Origin: Azolla caroliniana
Lineage: Eukaryota > Polypodiophyta
NCBI GenBank assembly: GCA_043228905.1
Contig: JBHGNT010000011.1
Location: 3,224,001-3,288,000, forward strand
Direction: 5' to 3'
DNA: 64,000 nt
Positions 1-10,176 of the stretch are shown in pieces (positions within the stretch are counted from its first letter, which is position 1; each line of letters begins with the position of its first letter). The notes beneath the pieces were generated by a model that had not been told where the DNA came from, did not search any database, and was given only the letters and a program-made list of their open reading frames with translations. The position numbers were made by a program, and so were the translations under genes.

Positions 1-1245
1 GACGCATTCTTTTAAACTAACCCTTTTATTGTGGTAGTATCAAATAGCATCAAATAGCATCAAATATTGTGGAATAAGATGGAGATCATGCCTCCATACA
101 GGTTAGCTGCTTGAAAATGAGTAATGCCCATCAATGTTTTCTCTCTTATATTAAGATTTGAGGATGATAATGAAGAGTCAAACATGTGCTATTTGCAATG
201 AGATGTACCCCTTTCCTCACCTCAGTAATGTAATGGTCCTATTCAAAACTTTACCCATTTTTGATTAAAAACATTCAGCAGCCTCTTTCCCTCCCTTCGT
301 TTCACACATGGAAGAAGGTATATGTCATATATGCTTGTTGCCATGAGTCTCGACAAACTCCATTCTTAATATCTTTCCTTTCCTGCTACTCATTGAAGAA
401 TATAAGGTGATACTTATTGCTCTTGGTGACAAGAATGTTCTGCCAATTGCAGCATTGGACAAACTCCATGATACAAGCTAAAAGACATTGGTGCCAAAGC
501 GACACTATTTCTTTTGTATAAGGGAGAACGTTCAACTCTGAGGGCATAAACAATGTTTAATGGAAGCATTGTGAACCTCAAATTGGCATTATATAACCCT
601 GCTATCGGTAGAGGAACCAACCCATGGGCCTAGCCACGGCGGTAAGGCCGGCTCCTCATTCTCACTCCTTTCTCCAGCAGGCAGCTTGAACAGAAGAAAT
701 CAGCCTCCTCATTCCCGTCAAATGACCCGGCCCTCCCGGCTCAGGTACTATTTCCAAGTTTCTCAACATTGGATGCTAACCATAGAAATACCACAAAAAT
801 AAAAAAATCCATCCAGCTGGGTCCAAGATATCTTGACATAGGTTGCAAAATAGTAAGCCAAAGAATATTTGGATGTGCACATAGAGATTAAGAAGGGATG
901 GGAGAACATAGGTTAATGTGTCACTCAGCCAAATTGGAATCTCTCCAGGGAAAATGGAAACCCCACAGTTCGAGTACGATTGCAGTCACATTAATACTCG
1001 ATATTGGGAAAGTTACTGGGTGCAGCTGACTAATGCCCAATCTCAGATACCTTGCATATGAGGATATCAGGCATGATTTTGAAGAATTCCTCCAAGGTCA
1101 CACAAGCTTTCAAGAACTCTAAACAAGGACTGAACAATCACCGATGACATTAGGCGTGTTCTTTGCTTGTCTACTTTAACACAAAACCAAACCCATGACT
1201 AACAATCTCAGTTTTTGGTTTCAGCTTTTACTTTGTCGTTTGTGT
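1..1245. other. intergenic, no gene recognised
   Basis: No convincing coding region or RNA gene was seen on either strand. Three near-identical 11-base copies of a caaatagcat-type word sit at about 39-66. The rest is unremarkable AT-rich sequence downstream of the PPR gene. Confidence 0.5.
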
Positions 1246-1553
1246 CAACCATTTTGAGACCCCCCCACAGAATCGAGCAGAATGTGGCATGAAAATTGAT
1301 GGTCCCACGGATCATGTTGACCCTCTCTAGACGTTAATATGTTAACATCATTGTTGGGAAAAATCAATCACATGCTTGTTTATAAACCTCTCTAGACGTT
1401 AATATGTTAACATCATTGTTGGGAAAAATCAACCATTTTGAGACCCCCCCACAGAATCGGGCAGAATGTGGCATGAAAATTGATGGTCCCACAGATCATG
1501 TTGCCCCTCTCTAGACGTTAATATGTCATTAAGGCACTATGCTTGTTTATAAC
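1246..1553. repeat. nested direct repeat, 184-bp period
   Basis: A block starting caaccattttgagac at 1246 starts again at 1430, carrying the same C-run and the same agaatgtggcatgaaaattg text. Inside the first unit a smaller segment beginning cctctctagacgttaat (1322-1386) is repeated at 1387-1433, and its first part appears a third time near 1506. It lies immediately 3' of the PPR gene, so it may be in its 3' UTR or terminator region. Confidence 0.8.
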
Positions 1554-1565
1554 TCCGCTTTTATT

Positions 1566-3464
1566 TCATGTCACTGTGAACTGAGGTTGGTAGCCTTCCT
1601 CCTCCATCTTTCTTCTTAAAATCCTTTGTTTTGCAATAACCCAACTATCTTGTTGAATGCCTTTATCCCCCACAACAAATTGATGGACTTCACTATTTAA
1701 CTCAATCCATGCAATCCCCGGACGCTTCCACACGTTATTATGCTTTCTTATCACTTGCATCGCCTCAGCATCCTTCCACATACATGCTTTCTCATATATA
1801 TCAGACATCAACTCATATGCCGCCGGCATATGTGGATCAATATGGACAATTTGTTCAAAACTATGCCTTGCTATGTCCACCTTGCCATGTAATTTGCACG
1901 AAGAAAGAAGGGACATCCATCCATTGAGATTATACCTAGTCTTTTGAAGGAGATCTTCAGCCTCTAACAGATGTCCAGCTCGACCAAGGAGGTCTACCAT
2001 GCAAACATAGTGTTCACACCTTGGTATAATACCATAACTTTCCTTCATTGAATCGAAAAAGGAGCGACCTTCATTAACAAGTCCTATATTAGCATACAAT
2101 GTAAGGATATTGGAAAGTATCAAATCATTCGGTTTACACCCTTCTTGTTGCATCTCGATAAGGCATTGTTGTGACCGATCGAAATGACCACATCGAGCAT
2201 ATCCAGATATAAGTGCACCCCAACAAACCACATTTCGGCTTGGCACGTCATAAAGTACCTTTCTTGCTTCTTCTAGGCTTCCACATTTGGAATACATATC
2301 AACAAGGGCACTCCCGTCAACTTCATCCATATCCACATCAATGGCATTCCTAATGATATGGTTATGTATGACCCTTCCTTGATCCAAAGCTCCTATGTTG
2401 CTACATGCTTTTAATATACTAGAAAATGTGCCATTTGGGTGTTTTTTCTCAAAAAGTTGTAAACAAGTCATTGAGTCGCCATGAAAGGCATATCCGCCAA
2501 TCATTGTTCTCCATGTCACCAAATCTCGATCAGGCAAATCATTGAATACCTGTCGAGCATCCAATAAGCTACCACATTTTATATACATATCAACAAGGGC
2601 ACTGCCTACAATGGTATCACTTTCAAAATTATTTCTTATAATCCAATCGTGCATTACTTTGCCAATACATAAAGCTTCAAAACTACCACATACTTTTACA
2701 ATGCTCGACATGGTGGTCTTATCGGGTTTGACGCCTTCATGGCACATTCTTTCAAACAATTCTAGTGCTTCAAAAAGGGAAGAATGGCCATCTTGCGAGG
2801 CATATCCAATGATCATCGAATTCCATGAGACAATATTAGGGTTCGGAAGCTTATCAAAAACCATTTGTGCTTCCTTGATAGTACCACATTTGGCATACAT
2901 GTCAACAAGGGCGCTTCCAATGAGAATATTACCATCCATATAACTTTCTACTGTAGAACCTTCCATCATAACACTTTCTACCTTACGGTTTTCTAGTATA
3001 CCACTACCTAGAATTTGATGATGTATGAGCATACCATCCACATAAGAGTTTGCTGCTACACATGCTTTGAGACCACACATGAACATACATCTATTTACTT
3101 CTACATTAGATTTCACCACGGCATGATAATACATTGACATGGCCCTGTACCCATCTCCAAGCTTAGCATTTGAAGATATAATAGAGCTCCACGAGTATTG
3201 GGTTGGCTCTTTGATCTCCCAAAATGCATTATTAGCTTCAATTAAGCTTCCACAAGAAGCAAAGAGTCTAATCAGATGATCAGAAAGAGATGAGATAGAA
3301 CCAAGCTCAGCTTGATTCATCAGGGATTGAATCCTTCTGATTATGCCAATGTCTAATCTCTTGTCGTGTTTACAAGCTGTGAGAAGAGAATATATGGCAT
3401 TCCTGGATATGGGTATATGACCTTTCTCCATGGAATGAAGTGCTCGATGCATCCATGGCACCAT
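1566..3464 (-). CDS. PLS-class pentatricopeptide repeat protein with E/E+ tail
   Basis: Intronless frame of 632 aa starting ATG at 3464 and ending TGA at 1566. PPR proteins of this class bind single-stranded RNA in chloroplasts or mitochondria, typically for C-to-U editing or other RNA maturation. Seen: repeated helix-turn-helix blocks carrying SALVDMYAKCG, SALVDMYIKCG and SALVDMYSKCG with WNSMI/WRTMI/WGALI partners from about residue 60 to 470, a GLVNEGRSFFDSMK-type L/S block, then E and E+ motifs (about 500-632) with WKRPGIAWIELNSEVHQFVV. There is no DYW domain, so an editing role would need a deaminase partner. The repeat wording resembles fern and lycophyte PPR families. A second in-frame Met lies at codon 12. 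No transit peptide is obvious, and the start sits in a local 63-bp duplication, so the N-terminus is uncertain. Confidence 0.88.
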   Translation of the reverse strand: MVPWMHRALHSMEKGHIPISRNAIYSLLTACKHDKRLDIGIIRRIQSLMNQAELGSISSLSDHLIRLFASCGSLIEANNAFWEIKEPTQYSWSSIISSNAKLGDGYRAMSMYYHAVVKSNVEVNRCMFMCGLKACVAANSYVDGMLIHHQILGSGILENRKVESVMMEGSTVESYMDGNILIGSALVDMYAKCGTIKEAQMVFDKLPNPNIVSWNSMIIGYASQDGHSSLFEALELFERMCHEGVKPDKTTMSSIVKVCGSFEALCIGKVMHDWIIRNNFESDTIVGSALVDMYIKCGSLLDARQVFNDLPDRDLVTWRTMIGGYAFHGDSMTCLQLFEKKHPNGTFSSILKACSNIGALDQGRVIHNHIIRNAIDVDMDEVDGSALVDMYSKCGSLEEARKVLYDVPSRNVVCWGALISGYARCGHFDRSQQCLIEMQQEGCKPNDLILSNILTLYANIGLVNEGRSFFDSMKESYGIIPRCEHYVCMVDLLGRAGHLLEAEDLLQKTRYNLNGWMSLLSSCKLHGKVDIARHSFEQIVHIDPHMPAAYELMSDIYEKACMWKDAEAMQVIRKHNNVWKRPGIAWIELNSEVHQFVVGDKGIQQDSWVIAKQRILRRKMEEEGYQPQFTVT

Positions 3465-3512
3465 ACGTAAAATTCATATATGACCTTTCTCCATGGAATG
3501 AAGTGCTGGATG
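3415..3512. repeat. 63-bp tandem direct repeat across the PPR start
   Basis: The words gacctttctccatggaatga are found at 3419 and again at 3482, a period of 63 bases (21 codons). The minus-strand frame therefore repeats HFIPWRKVIY upstream of the PPR coding region. The annotated PPR start lies between the two copies. Confidence 0.85.
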
Positions 3513-4031
3513 ACTGATCTGAAGGGCATGGAGGGAAAAAAGAAGCTTTTACCCTGCTGCTCTTGGGAAGCCCATGTCTCGGACAAAAGAGTTCTCACAT
3601 GTGAGGACCCCTCCCCGGACAATAGAGTTCTTATATGTGCCTTCATTCTCATCGTGTAAATCTTGTTTTTCGATATTTTGGTTTAAGGCCTTGGGTAGAA
3701 TTAGGTTGTCTGTTATATAAATAATCGTTATGCGATATGTATGTTAGTGGAGCTTTTGTCCGAGTGATTGTTATTAGCCCCTCGCAAGCTAATGTATTGA
3801 GTTTTCAACAAGAGCGATTCGTCATTGCTATATCATGATATCATCTCATTTTGTTGATAATTGGAAATTCAAGCATCACGAAATGAGACAATTGCTTAAT
3901 TCGAACTTGTTGATGCTCGGTCCCGTTGAAGGTTTTGGGTCATGGAGGAAACCTGAAAGGAGGAATGCACAAGATGCAAACTACACATAATTTGGGATGA
4001 GCATTTAGGAAAGATACGAGAAGGCAAAACT
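3513..4031. other. upstream region of the PPR gene
   Basis: Presumed promoter/5' leader of the minus-strand PPR gene. Short direct repeats (gttctcacatgtg / gttcttatatgtg, 3590-3640) are visible. No other gene was seen. Confidence 0.4.
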
Positions 4032-4040
4032 CTTGTGAAT

Positions 4041-4541
4041 AGCAATGGCCACGGTTTCGGCTCAAACCGAACTGAACCGTTAAGCCATGGTGTAACAGTT
4101 TATTGGTTTCAAAAGCAAATTTAATGGTTTGGTTTAGTTTCGGTTCGGTTCTAAAACTCGGGTTTATAGGTTTGGTTTAAAGGTTTATCGGTTTTTAGTT
4201 AACTTCTTTTTTAACCTTAATAGTTTACATATTAATTTAATGGTTTTTTATTGATTTGATTAATTTAACTTAAATGTTTATTTAATTAAATGGTGCAATT
4301 AAAGTTTCTTTTACATATTGATTTAATAAATTAAACTTAAATGCTTATTTAATTAAATGTATTTTTGTTTATTCAAATGTTTAATTAGTTTGATTTAAAT
4401 GGCTAGGTTTAAATTTTTTATTAAATGGTTCGGTTTGGTTTCAACTTTTCCCTAAACGGTTTGGATTGGTTTGGTTATTGTTTTATATAAACGGTTCGGT
4501 TTCGGTTTCTTTGCCTTGAAACCGAACCGTGCCCACCGCTA
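4041..4541. mobile_element. CGGTT-type Mutator-like MITE, copy A
   Basis: Non-coding 501-bp element with inverted ends: agcaatggccacggtttcgg on the left, and the reverse complement of the right end reads tagcggtgggcacggttcgg. It is flanked by a 9-base direct repeat, cttgtgaat (4032-4040) and cttgtgaag (4542-4550), matching at 8 of 9 positions. The interior is AT-rich with repeated ggtttggtt text. A 9-bp duplication is characteristic of Mutator-like transposons. The interior differs from copies C, D and E, so this looks like a second subfamily. There is no transposase. Confidence 0.75.
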
Positions 4542-4869
4542 CTTGTGAAGCCGAAAGTCTTGTGAAACTTTGAGGAAGTTCCAGCTTTGGAAGAGACAAA
4601 GTAGTGGAGGTCGAGAAAAGAGTTCATATGGTAATGGGATGGGAGGACTTAATAAAAGAAAAGGAAGGGTCTCTGCAGAAGCTCTCTGCTAGAATGACGA
4701 GATCCTTGGTAAGGAAGAAAAGGAAAACAAGGGAGGAGCAAGCATGCCCTTCCAAATAAAACATGACATTGACATTGCGAGAAGCCAGGAGAAGAGAGGA
4801 ACCTATGATGGGTGCCGATGGTGAACATAAAAAGGAAAAAAAGAAACCATAATATAAACTCGAAGGCAT

Positions 4870-4870
4870 T

Positions 4871-4902
<32 letters not shown>

Positions 4903-4909
4903 GAGGGGG
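4870..4909. repeat. (TG)n microsatellite
   Basis: A run of tgtgtg with cgcgcg interruptions immediately precedes the minisatellite. Confidence 0.8.
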
Positions 4910-4920
4910 GTTGTGCAATA

Positions 4921-5272
4921 ACCAGAGGGGCATTTGGGAAATATAAGAAAAGAATCTCCGAGGGGCATTTGGGAAATACAAGAAAAAAAATCTCAGAGGG
5001 GCAGTTTGGGAAATATAGGAAAAAGCTCAGAGCGGCATTTTGGGCAATAGAAGGAAGAAGCTCAGAGGGGCATTTTGGGAAATACAGGAAAAAGCTCATT
5101 CTGGGAGATTAAAGGGAAAAAGTTCAGAGGGGCAGCTTGGGAAATATAGGAAAAAAAGAAGCTGAGAGGGGCATTATTTTGGGAAATATAGGAAAGAAGC
5201 TCAAGAGGGCATTTTTTTGGGAAATATAGAAAAGAAGCTCAGAGGGGCATTTTTGGGAAATAAAGAGAACTA
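4921..5272. repeat. ~35-bp minisatellite, about ten units
   Basis: Units of the form gaggggcatttgggaaata plus an A/G-rich spacer begin at about 4925, 4960, 4996, 5030, 5065, (5100, degenerate), 5127, 5165, 5205 and 5242. Spacing drifts from 34 to 40 bases because of A-run and T-run length changes. Frames on both strands through the array are repeat artefacts, not genes. Confidence 0.9.
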
Positions 5273-5345
5273 GTCCTGAGAAATAAAATTAAAAAACAAA
5301 ATTTTTAAGTTTTGTATTGTTAAATATAAAACATAATGGAAAAAA

Positions 5346-5825
5346 TTATTTTGTTTGTAATTTACATTTCTGTACCTGAAACGCCTTCTCCTTCTTCTTC
5401 TTCATGTTCTTCTGTTTATTTACTGTTGTATTCTTTTCCTTTCTTCTCCTGCAGCTCGCCATCGCCATCGCCATCGCCACGAAACTAACCTTTGCTTCCT
5501 GTTTTTTTTTTTTTTTTTTTGCAGGAATCTCCTCTCTTCCTGTTTCTCTCTCCTTCATCTTGTCATTCTCCTTGTGTTTCCTCTCCCCCAATCCCTCCTT
5601 GTTTCTTTGCTTGGCGACTAGGGTTCCAGCAGCAGACGTTTGTGTGTTTCTAGCAGTTTCCATTGTCTGTTTCTCCTGGTTTTCTTCTGGTCACTCGATA
5701 GTCAGCGAAGACAAGAAGAAGAAACAGGAAATTCTACAGAGATCCTCTACTCCATCGCCGTCTTCTTCTTATTCGAAGCTTTCTTCAACAGTAAACCTTC
5801 CCTCAGCAGATAAGATTTCTTCATA
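5346..5825 (+). other. pyrimidine-rich block, possible leader of the downstream gene
   Basis: Strongly CT-rich plus-strand sequence with ttcttcttc runs, a T17-type run near 5503 and several ctgcag/tttgcag acceptor-like words. Plant 5' UTRs commonly look like this, and the next plus-strand coding start (10177) is far downstream. A 5'-UTR exon followed by a long intron is therefore possible. Transcript evidence is needed. A frame across this block is low-complexity and I do not call it a gene. Confidence 0.3.
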
Positions 5826-6525
5826 AAGAAAGGCTTCTTTCAACTAAGTTTGCGCTCTTTCACTATAAATGGTTTGTTTCTAGGAATATAAGCTTTTTTT
5901 TCCTCAACAGAAAGCTTCAACTAGGAAAACCTTTTCTTCCACGACAAAAATTCGGCCATCAGATATAGTTTTTTTCTAAGTAGAAAATATTTTACATCTT
6001 TATCAAGAAAATAGTTCGTTCACCAGGAAATATTTCCTCATCAAGACCAGTAAATATTTCCTTCTTCAACAAGCGAATCATTATTTCACCCGTAAAGCTT
6101 TCTCTCTTCCATCAGAGAAGCTTTTTTCCACATCAAAAAAGTTTTCTTCCTTCCTTCAGAAAAGATTGATCTTCGACAAGGTTCTTTCTCGGTGCCCCAA
6201 ACATTTATTATTCTTCTACCAGGAAAGCTCTCTTTCGTCCGTCAGAAAAGATTTCATTTGACAGGTATTTATGTACACTTGATGCATTCTTATTCTATAA
6301 TACTGCCTTAGGATACGTACATTGCTGAGAAACCATATGTATTATTATGAAAGAATGCATGCATTTGTTCTTGAGAGAGAGAATCAGCTTTCATTGGCAT
6401 ATTTATGTACAGTTAATGCGTTCTGGGCTTACTAAATATCTTTAAGAAAAGTGTTTTGCAGCAAATTCATACTAAGGACGAAAGGGATATTAAATCTGTT
6501 CCTAAACAAAATCTCGGTTCTACAT

Positions 6526-6530
<5 letters not shown>

Positions 6531-6574
<44 letters not shown>
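6531..6574. repeat. (AG)n microsatellite
   Basis: Uninterrupted agagag run of about 44 bases. Confidence 0.95.
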
Positions 6575-6576
<2 letters not shown>

Positions 6577-8056
6577 CTCGAACTGTCTTAGACTAGAAAA
6601 ACTTTTGTTGAACATTTTGACTGTGTAGACGAAGCTGGTAAATTTTTTGATAAGAACATTTGTGTCTACTTGAAAGAGTGTGAGTTTCATCCACCAGAAA
6701 ATATTTTGCTGAGCATTCTGATTGTATAGGATTATCCTTGAAAGAAATTATTCTTTGACCATACAGCTTATATTGAACAGCCTGGTTTTATAGAATTTTC
6801 TTAAAAGAGGCCACTAAAAGCAAAAGAAAGAAAAAAAGACAGTTTTATTAACATCTGCACAAGGTCACTCCTAGCATATCAGACAAAATGTAGTGCAATG
6901 TTCAGTAATTATCGTGATGGAAGAAAAATGTATTGATGCGGAGGATGGATGCCAATATTTAGAAACAGTTAGCCCTATCCATATGAAATATGCAAGCACT
7001 GGAGCATGCAGCATATATGTGGCTGTGGTGTGAAAAGCTCTTTGAAAATAAGCTCTCTCCCATTAGTTCTTTCCAGTGATGGGTGCAGATACCTTGATGG
7101 CGTAATCATTGTATCTGGATACCCCAGCACTCTACGGCATCTATGTGCCTATGCCTCCTGGAATATTAGTATCAGGTGCCACCATTCTGAGGGTGACGGC
7201 TGGTGTCTGTCAGATAAGAGGGTCAACTCTCTTGAAAAATAGAGTAAGTCAAAGTTGATGCACTCTCTGTGGTAATCCTGCATGTAAAAGGGTCTCTCTG
7301 CCTTTCTAGAAATCTGTAAGAGATTTGGGTCGGTCACTAGTCTCTGTTGATCTGTTGAAGAGAAGGTGATGCCTGGGGCACTTCACGATCATTTCCATCT
7401 CTGATATGCGCATGTGCAGGGTATCTACAAATGTAGAACACATCAATCTCTACCACTACATGGCAAAGTCTGCATATACACTCCTAGATACTGTGGCTGT
7501 ACGATTGATCTCAGTCACTAAATGATATGAAGAAAATCAAAGCTGGCAAAATCACTATCTGTATGTATTTGGCTGTATAGTGAGGTTGCTCAATGAAGGC
7601 CTGGCCTGAGATGTTAAGAAAATTCTCTTTACGTTCTGACGTTTAGGTGGCAATGGCTGTTGTGCATTAATCAAAGTCTGTCAGATGTAAATCTGCCATA
7701 TATCCTGCAGGATCACCTTATTTTTATCACTCTCCTCCATTACTGCATGTAGGCAGATGAGATGATCAATAATGCTGTTTTGGGTCCCATAACTCTTTTG
7801 CTGTGTTTTGGGGCCCATCACTGAGTTGTTGTAGAAGTTTTACCATACAAGATCCTAAAATTATTGTTCGATGGTTGGTTAGCTGATTTATATTCCCTCC
7901 TTTATATATTTCTTGATCCAGTCATTCTGCCAATTTCGAGGAAATCCTTGTGCTATTTCCTAGTTTAGTAATGCATGTCTCGATTCTTTGGCTACTAGGC
8001 CGTTTTAGTATTTCTGAGCATATGCCATAGATGATGTTTATCTGAAAATTTTCCAT

Positions 8057-8409
8057 TATGAAGTTTATTTATTGAACAAGCATTTTATATGCATTTAATT
8101 GTATCTAACTTTACAGAGCTGACTTATCACTTCATCACTGCAAAGTCATACATACTTGATCTGCAACCAATTTTTGTTTCCACTGAAGAGAGTCCGATGG
8201 TTCCTTGATCTTGTAAGATTTGCTAATGATCTTATAAGTTTATTTATTGAACAAGCATTTTATATTCATTTAATTGTTTCTAACTTTACAGATCTGACTT
8301 ATCACTTCATCACTGCAAAACCATACACACTTGATCCGTACCAAATTTTTGTTTCTACTCAAGAGAGTCGGATGGTTCCTTGATCTTGTAAGATTGGCTA
8401 ATGATCTCC
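8057..8409. repeat. 177-bp tandem duplication
   Basis: Two adjacent near-identical blocks, 8057-8233 and 8234-8409, share tttatttattgaacaagcat, cttatcacttcatcactgca and ggttccttgatcttgtaaga. They differ by scattered substitutions. Confidence 0.9.
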
Positions 8410-8944
8410 ACAAATATTAACAAGAAGTGCTAGTAAAAGTGTTCTTCATCAAGTTTCATTCAGTTTCAAGGCTCAGTGGAATTGCAAGAAAGAGATCCTA
8501 AACTGTCCTTATCAATTTCCGGTTCTACTTTAAGCTTTATTAAGTTTTCTCAGCTAAATTCAAGAACCTGCTTTTAACAAGTTTGCAGTCGTACTGTGAG
8601 GTTCATTCTGCTAAGTTTTAAGACAAGGACACGGAACTGTCCCAAAGTCAAAAAAGTTGGTTCTATTTCAAGGTTTTCTCAGGTTCAAGGCCCAGTAAGG
8701 TTCAATCTTGGTTCATCGATGATCATTCAGTTGCAAGTCTTAGCTAACTTTCAAGAACCTATTATTTAGTTTCAAGACTCAAGCTTCAAAAAACTGTCCC
8801 CAAACCAATTTAGGTTAATTTTAAACAGCCAAGCACTTCCTCGTTAGTAAAAAATACATAAACAAATTTTGGCTTTCTCTCTGAGGTTCACTTAGTCTCA
8901 AAGCGCTGCTAGGAGGTTCCCATCTGAGTCGTAAGCCAATAAAG

Positions 8945-9340
8945 TGTTTGTTTGCTGAACAAGTATTATGTGCACTTGATGAATTCAAGGCTGCAGTTAC
9001 AGTCAGTTTTACTCTCAAGAGAGATTTCTTCTACCAGGACAGTATTTGTTTGCTGAATAGGTATTATGCGCACTTGATAGATTCAGCACTCAAGGTTCAG
9101 TCAGTTTTACACTTAAGAGAGAGCTTTCTTCCATCTGGAAAGTGTTTGTTTGCTGACAAATATTATGTGCGCTTGATAGATTCAACTCTCAAGGTTCCTT
9201 CAGTTTCACACTTCACATGGAGCTTTCCTCCATCACGAAAGTTTTTGTCTTCTGAACAAATATTATGTGAATTTGATATTCAATGCTCAAGGTTCAGTCA
9301 GTTTTACAGCTCAGCTAATTTCCTCATTGAAAAAGCATCT
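8945..9340. repeat. four ~98-bp tandem units
   Basis: Units start at the word gtttgtttgctgaacaagta and its variants at about 8945, 9044, 9141 and 9240. Each continues with a cacttgat word, a cagtcagttt word and a ttccatcaggaaag word. Confidence 0.85.
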
Positions 9341-10176
9341 CTTATTCATAACTTGAACGAGATTTCTTCTTCGTTGCATATGCATTATGTAGACGTGATT
9401 TTTTCCAACTCTGCAGAGCTTTCTTAGGATCTCTACTTGCTGCAAACCGTGTTAAGAAAAAACTGCTCAAATTAATCCAACCAAGTTCTCAGTTCTAGTT
9501 TGGTCTTCAAGGGTCAATTAAATGTCCTCAGTCAAAATGAGAAGCCTTGTGTAGTGCACTTGAGAGAGCTTTCTTCCAGGCGAAAAAATCTTTGTTAAAA
9601 ACATATTATATACGCTTGATGATTCGCAGAATCCTCATTGGAATCGAAATCGCCACATCTGTGCAAAACTTAATGCTAAGAAAGGAGGGGATGAAACAGT
9701 GTCCCCAAGTGAATTTTGGTTTTACTTCACATTTCATTTATTTTCAAGGCATAATCTGATATGTGAGATAACAGTAAGGCATCGAAATATGTAAATTACC
9801 TTCCAGATCATTATTTTATGTGGCAGTTAAGGCAATCTTGAGATATAATAAATACGTCACCACCAGATTTTTTAAACAGGAACTGGTGGTCATCTCCCTT
9901 CAAGGTTCATTCGGTTCATTCAGTTCCAAGACTCAGATTTTGTCACAATCTGATACCTTGCATCTATGAGATGTAGAATGTTGCATATCAGCTTCTAGGT
10001 AATCAGTTGCTATTTTTTATGTGCGGTTTGGGGTGAAAATTGGACATAAAAAGGACGTCACCACCAGCTTTAATAACAGAAATTGATATGTTTTTAATAT
10101 TTCTTTTGAGTAAAGAGATGTATAGTTAATGTAGAAATGGAGTAGGGAATATCCATAACGATGGTACATGTCTCTA

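Larger units (their letters stand above)
6245..9640. repeat. decayed ~100-bp tandem repeat region
   Basis: A degenerate word tattatgtgcacttgatg, often preceded by tttgctgaaca and followed by ttcaaggttcagtcagttt, recurs near 6266, 6399, 8071, 8245, 8960, 9060, 9156, 9262 and 9605, interspersed with ttccatcaggaaag-like words. The best-preserved part is 8945-9340, where four units of about 98 bp lie head to tail. This looks like an old tandem array that has diverged, not a gene. No transposon ends were found. Confidence 0.65.

Noticed and set aside
4803-5112. Protein with FLYFPKCPSE repeats, or its opposite-strand counterpart
   Set aside because: Translation of the ~35-bp minisatellite; frames are open on both strands only because of the repeat.
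5404-5826. 140-residue hydrophobic protein
   Set aside because: Low-complexity pyrimidine tract; better explained as a leader or promoter-proximal sequence.
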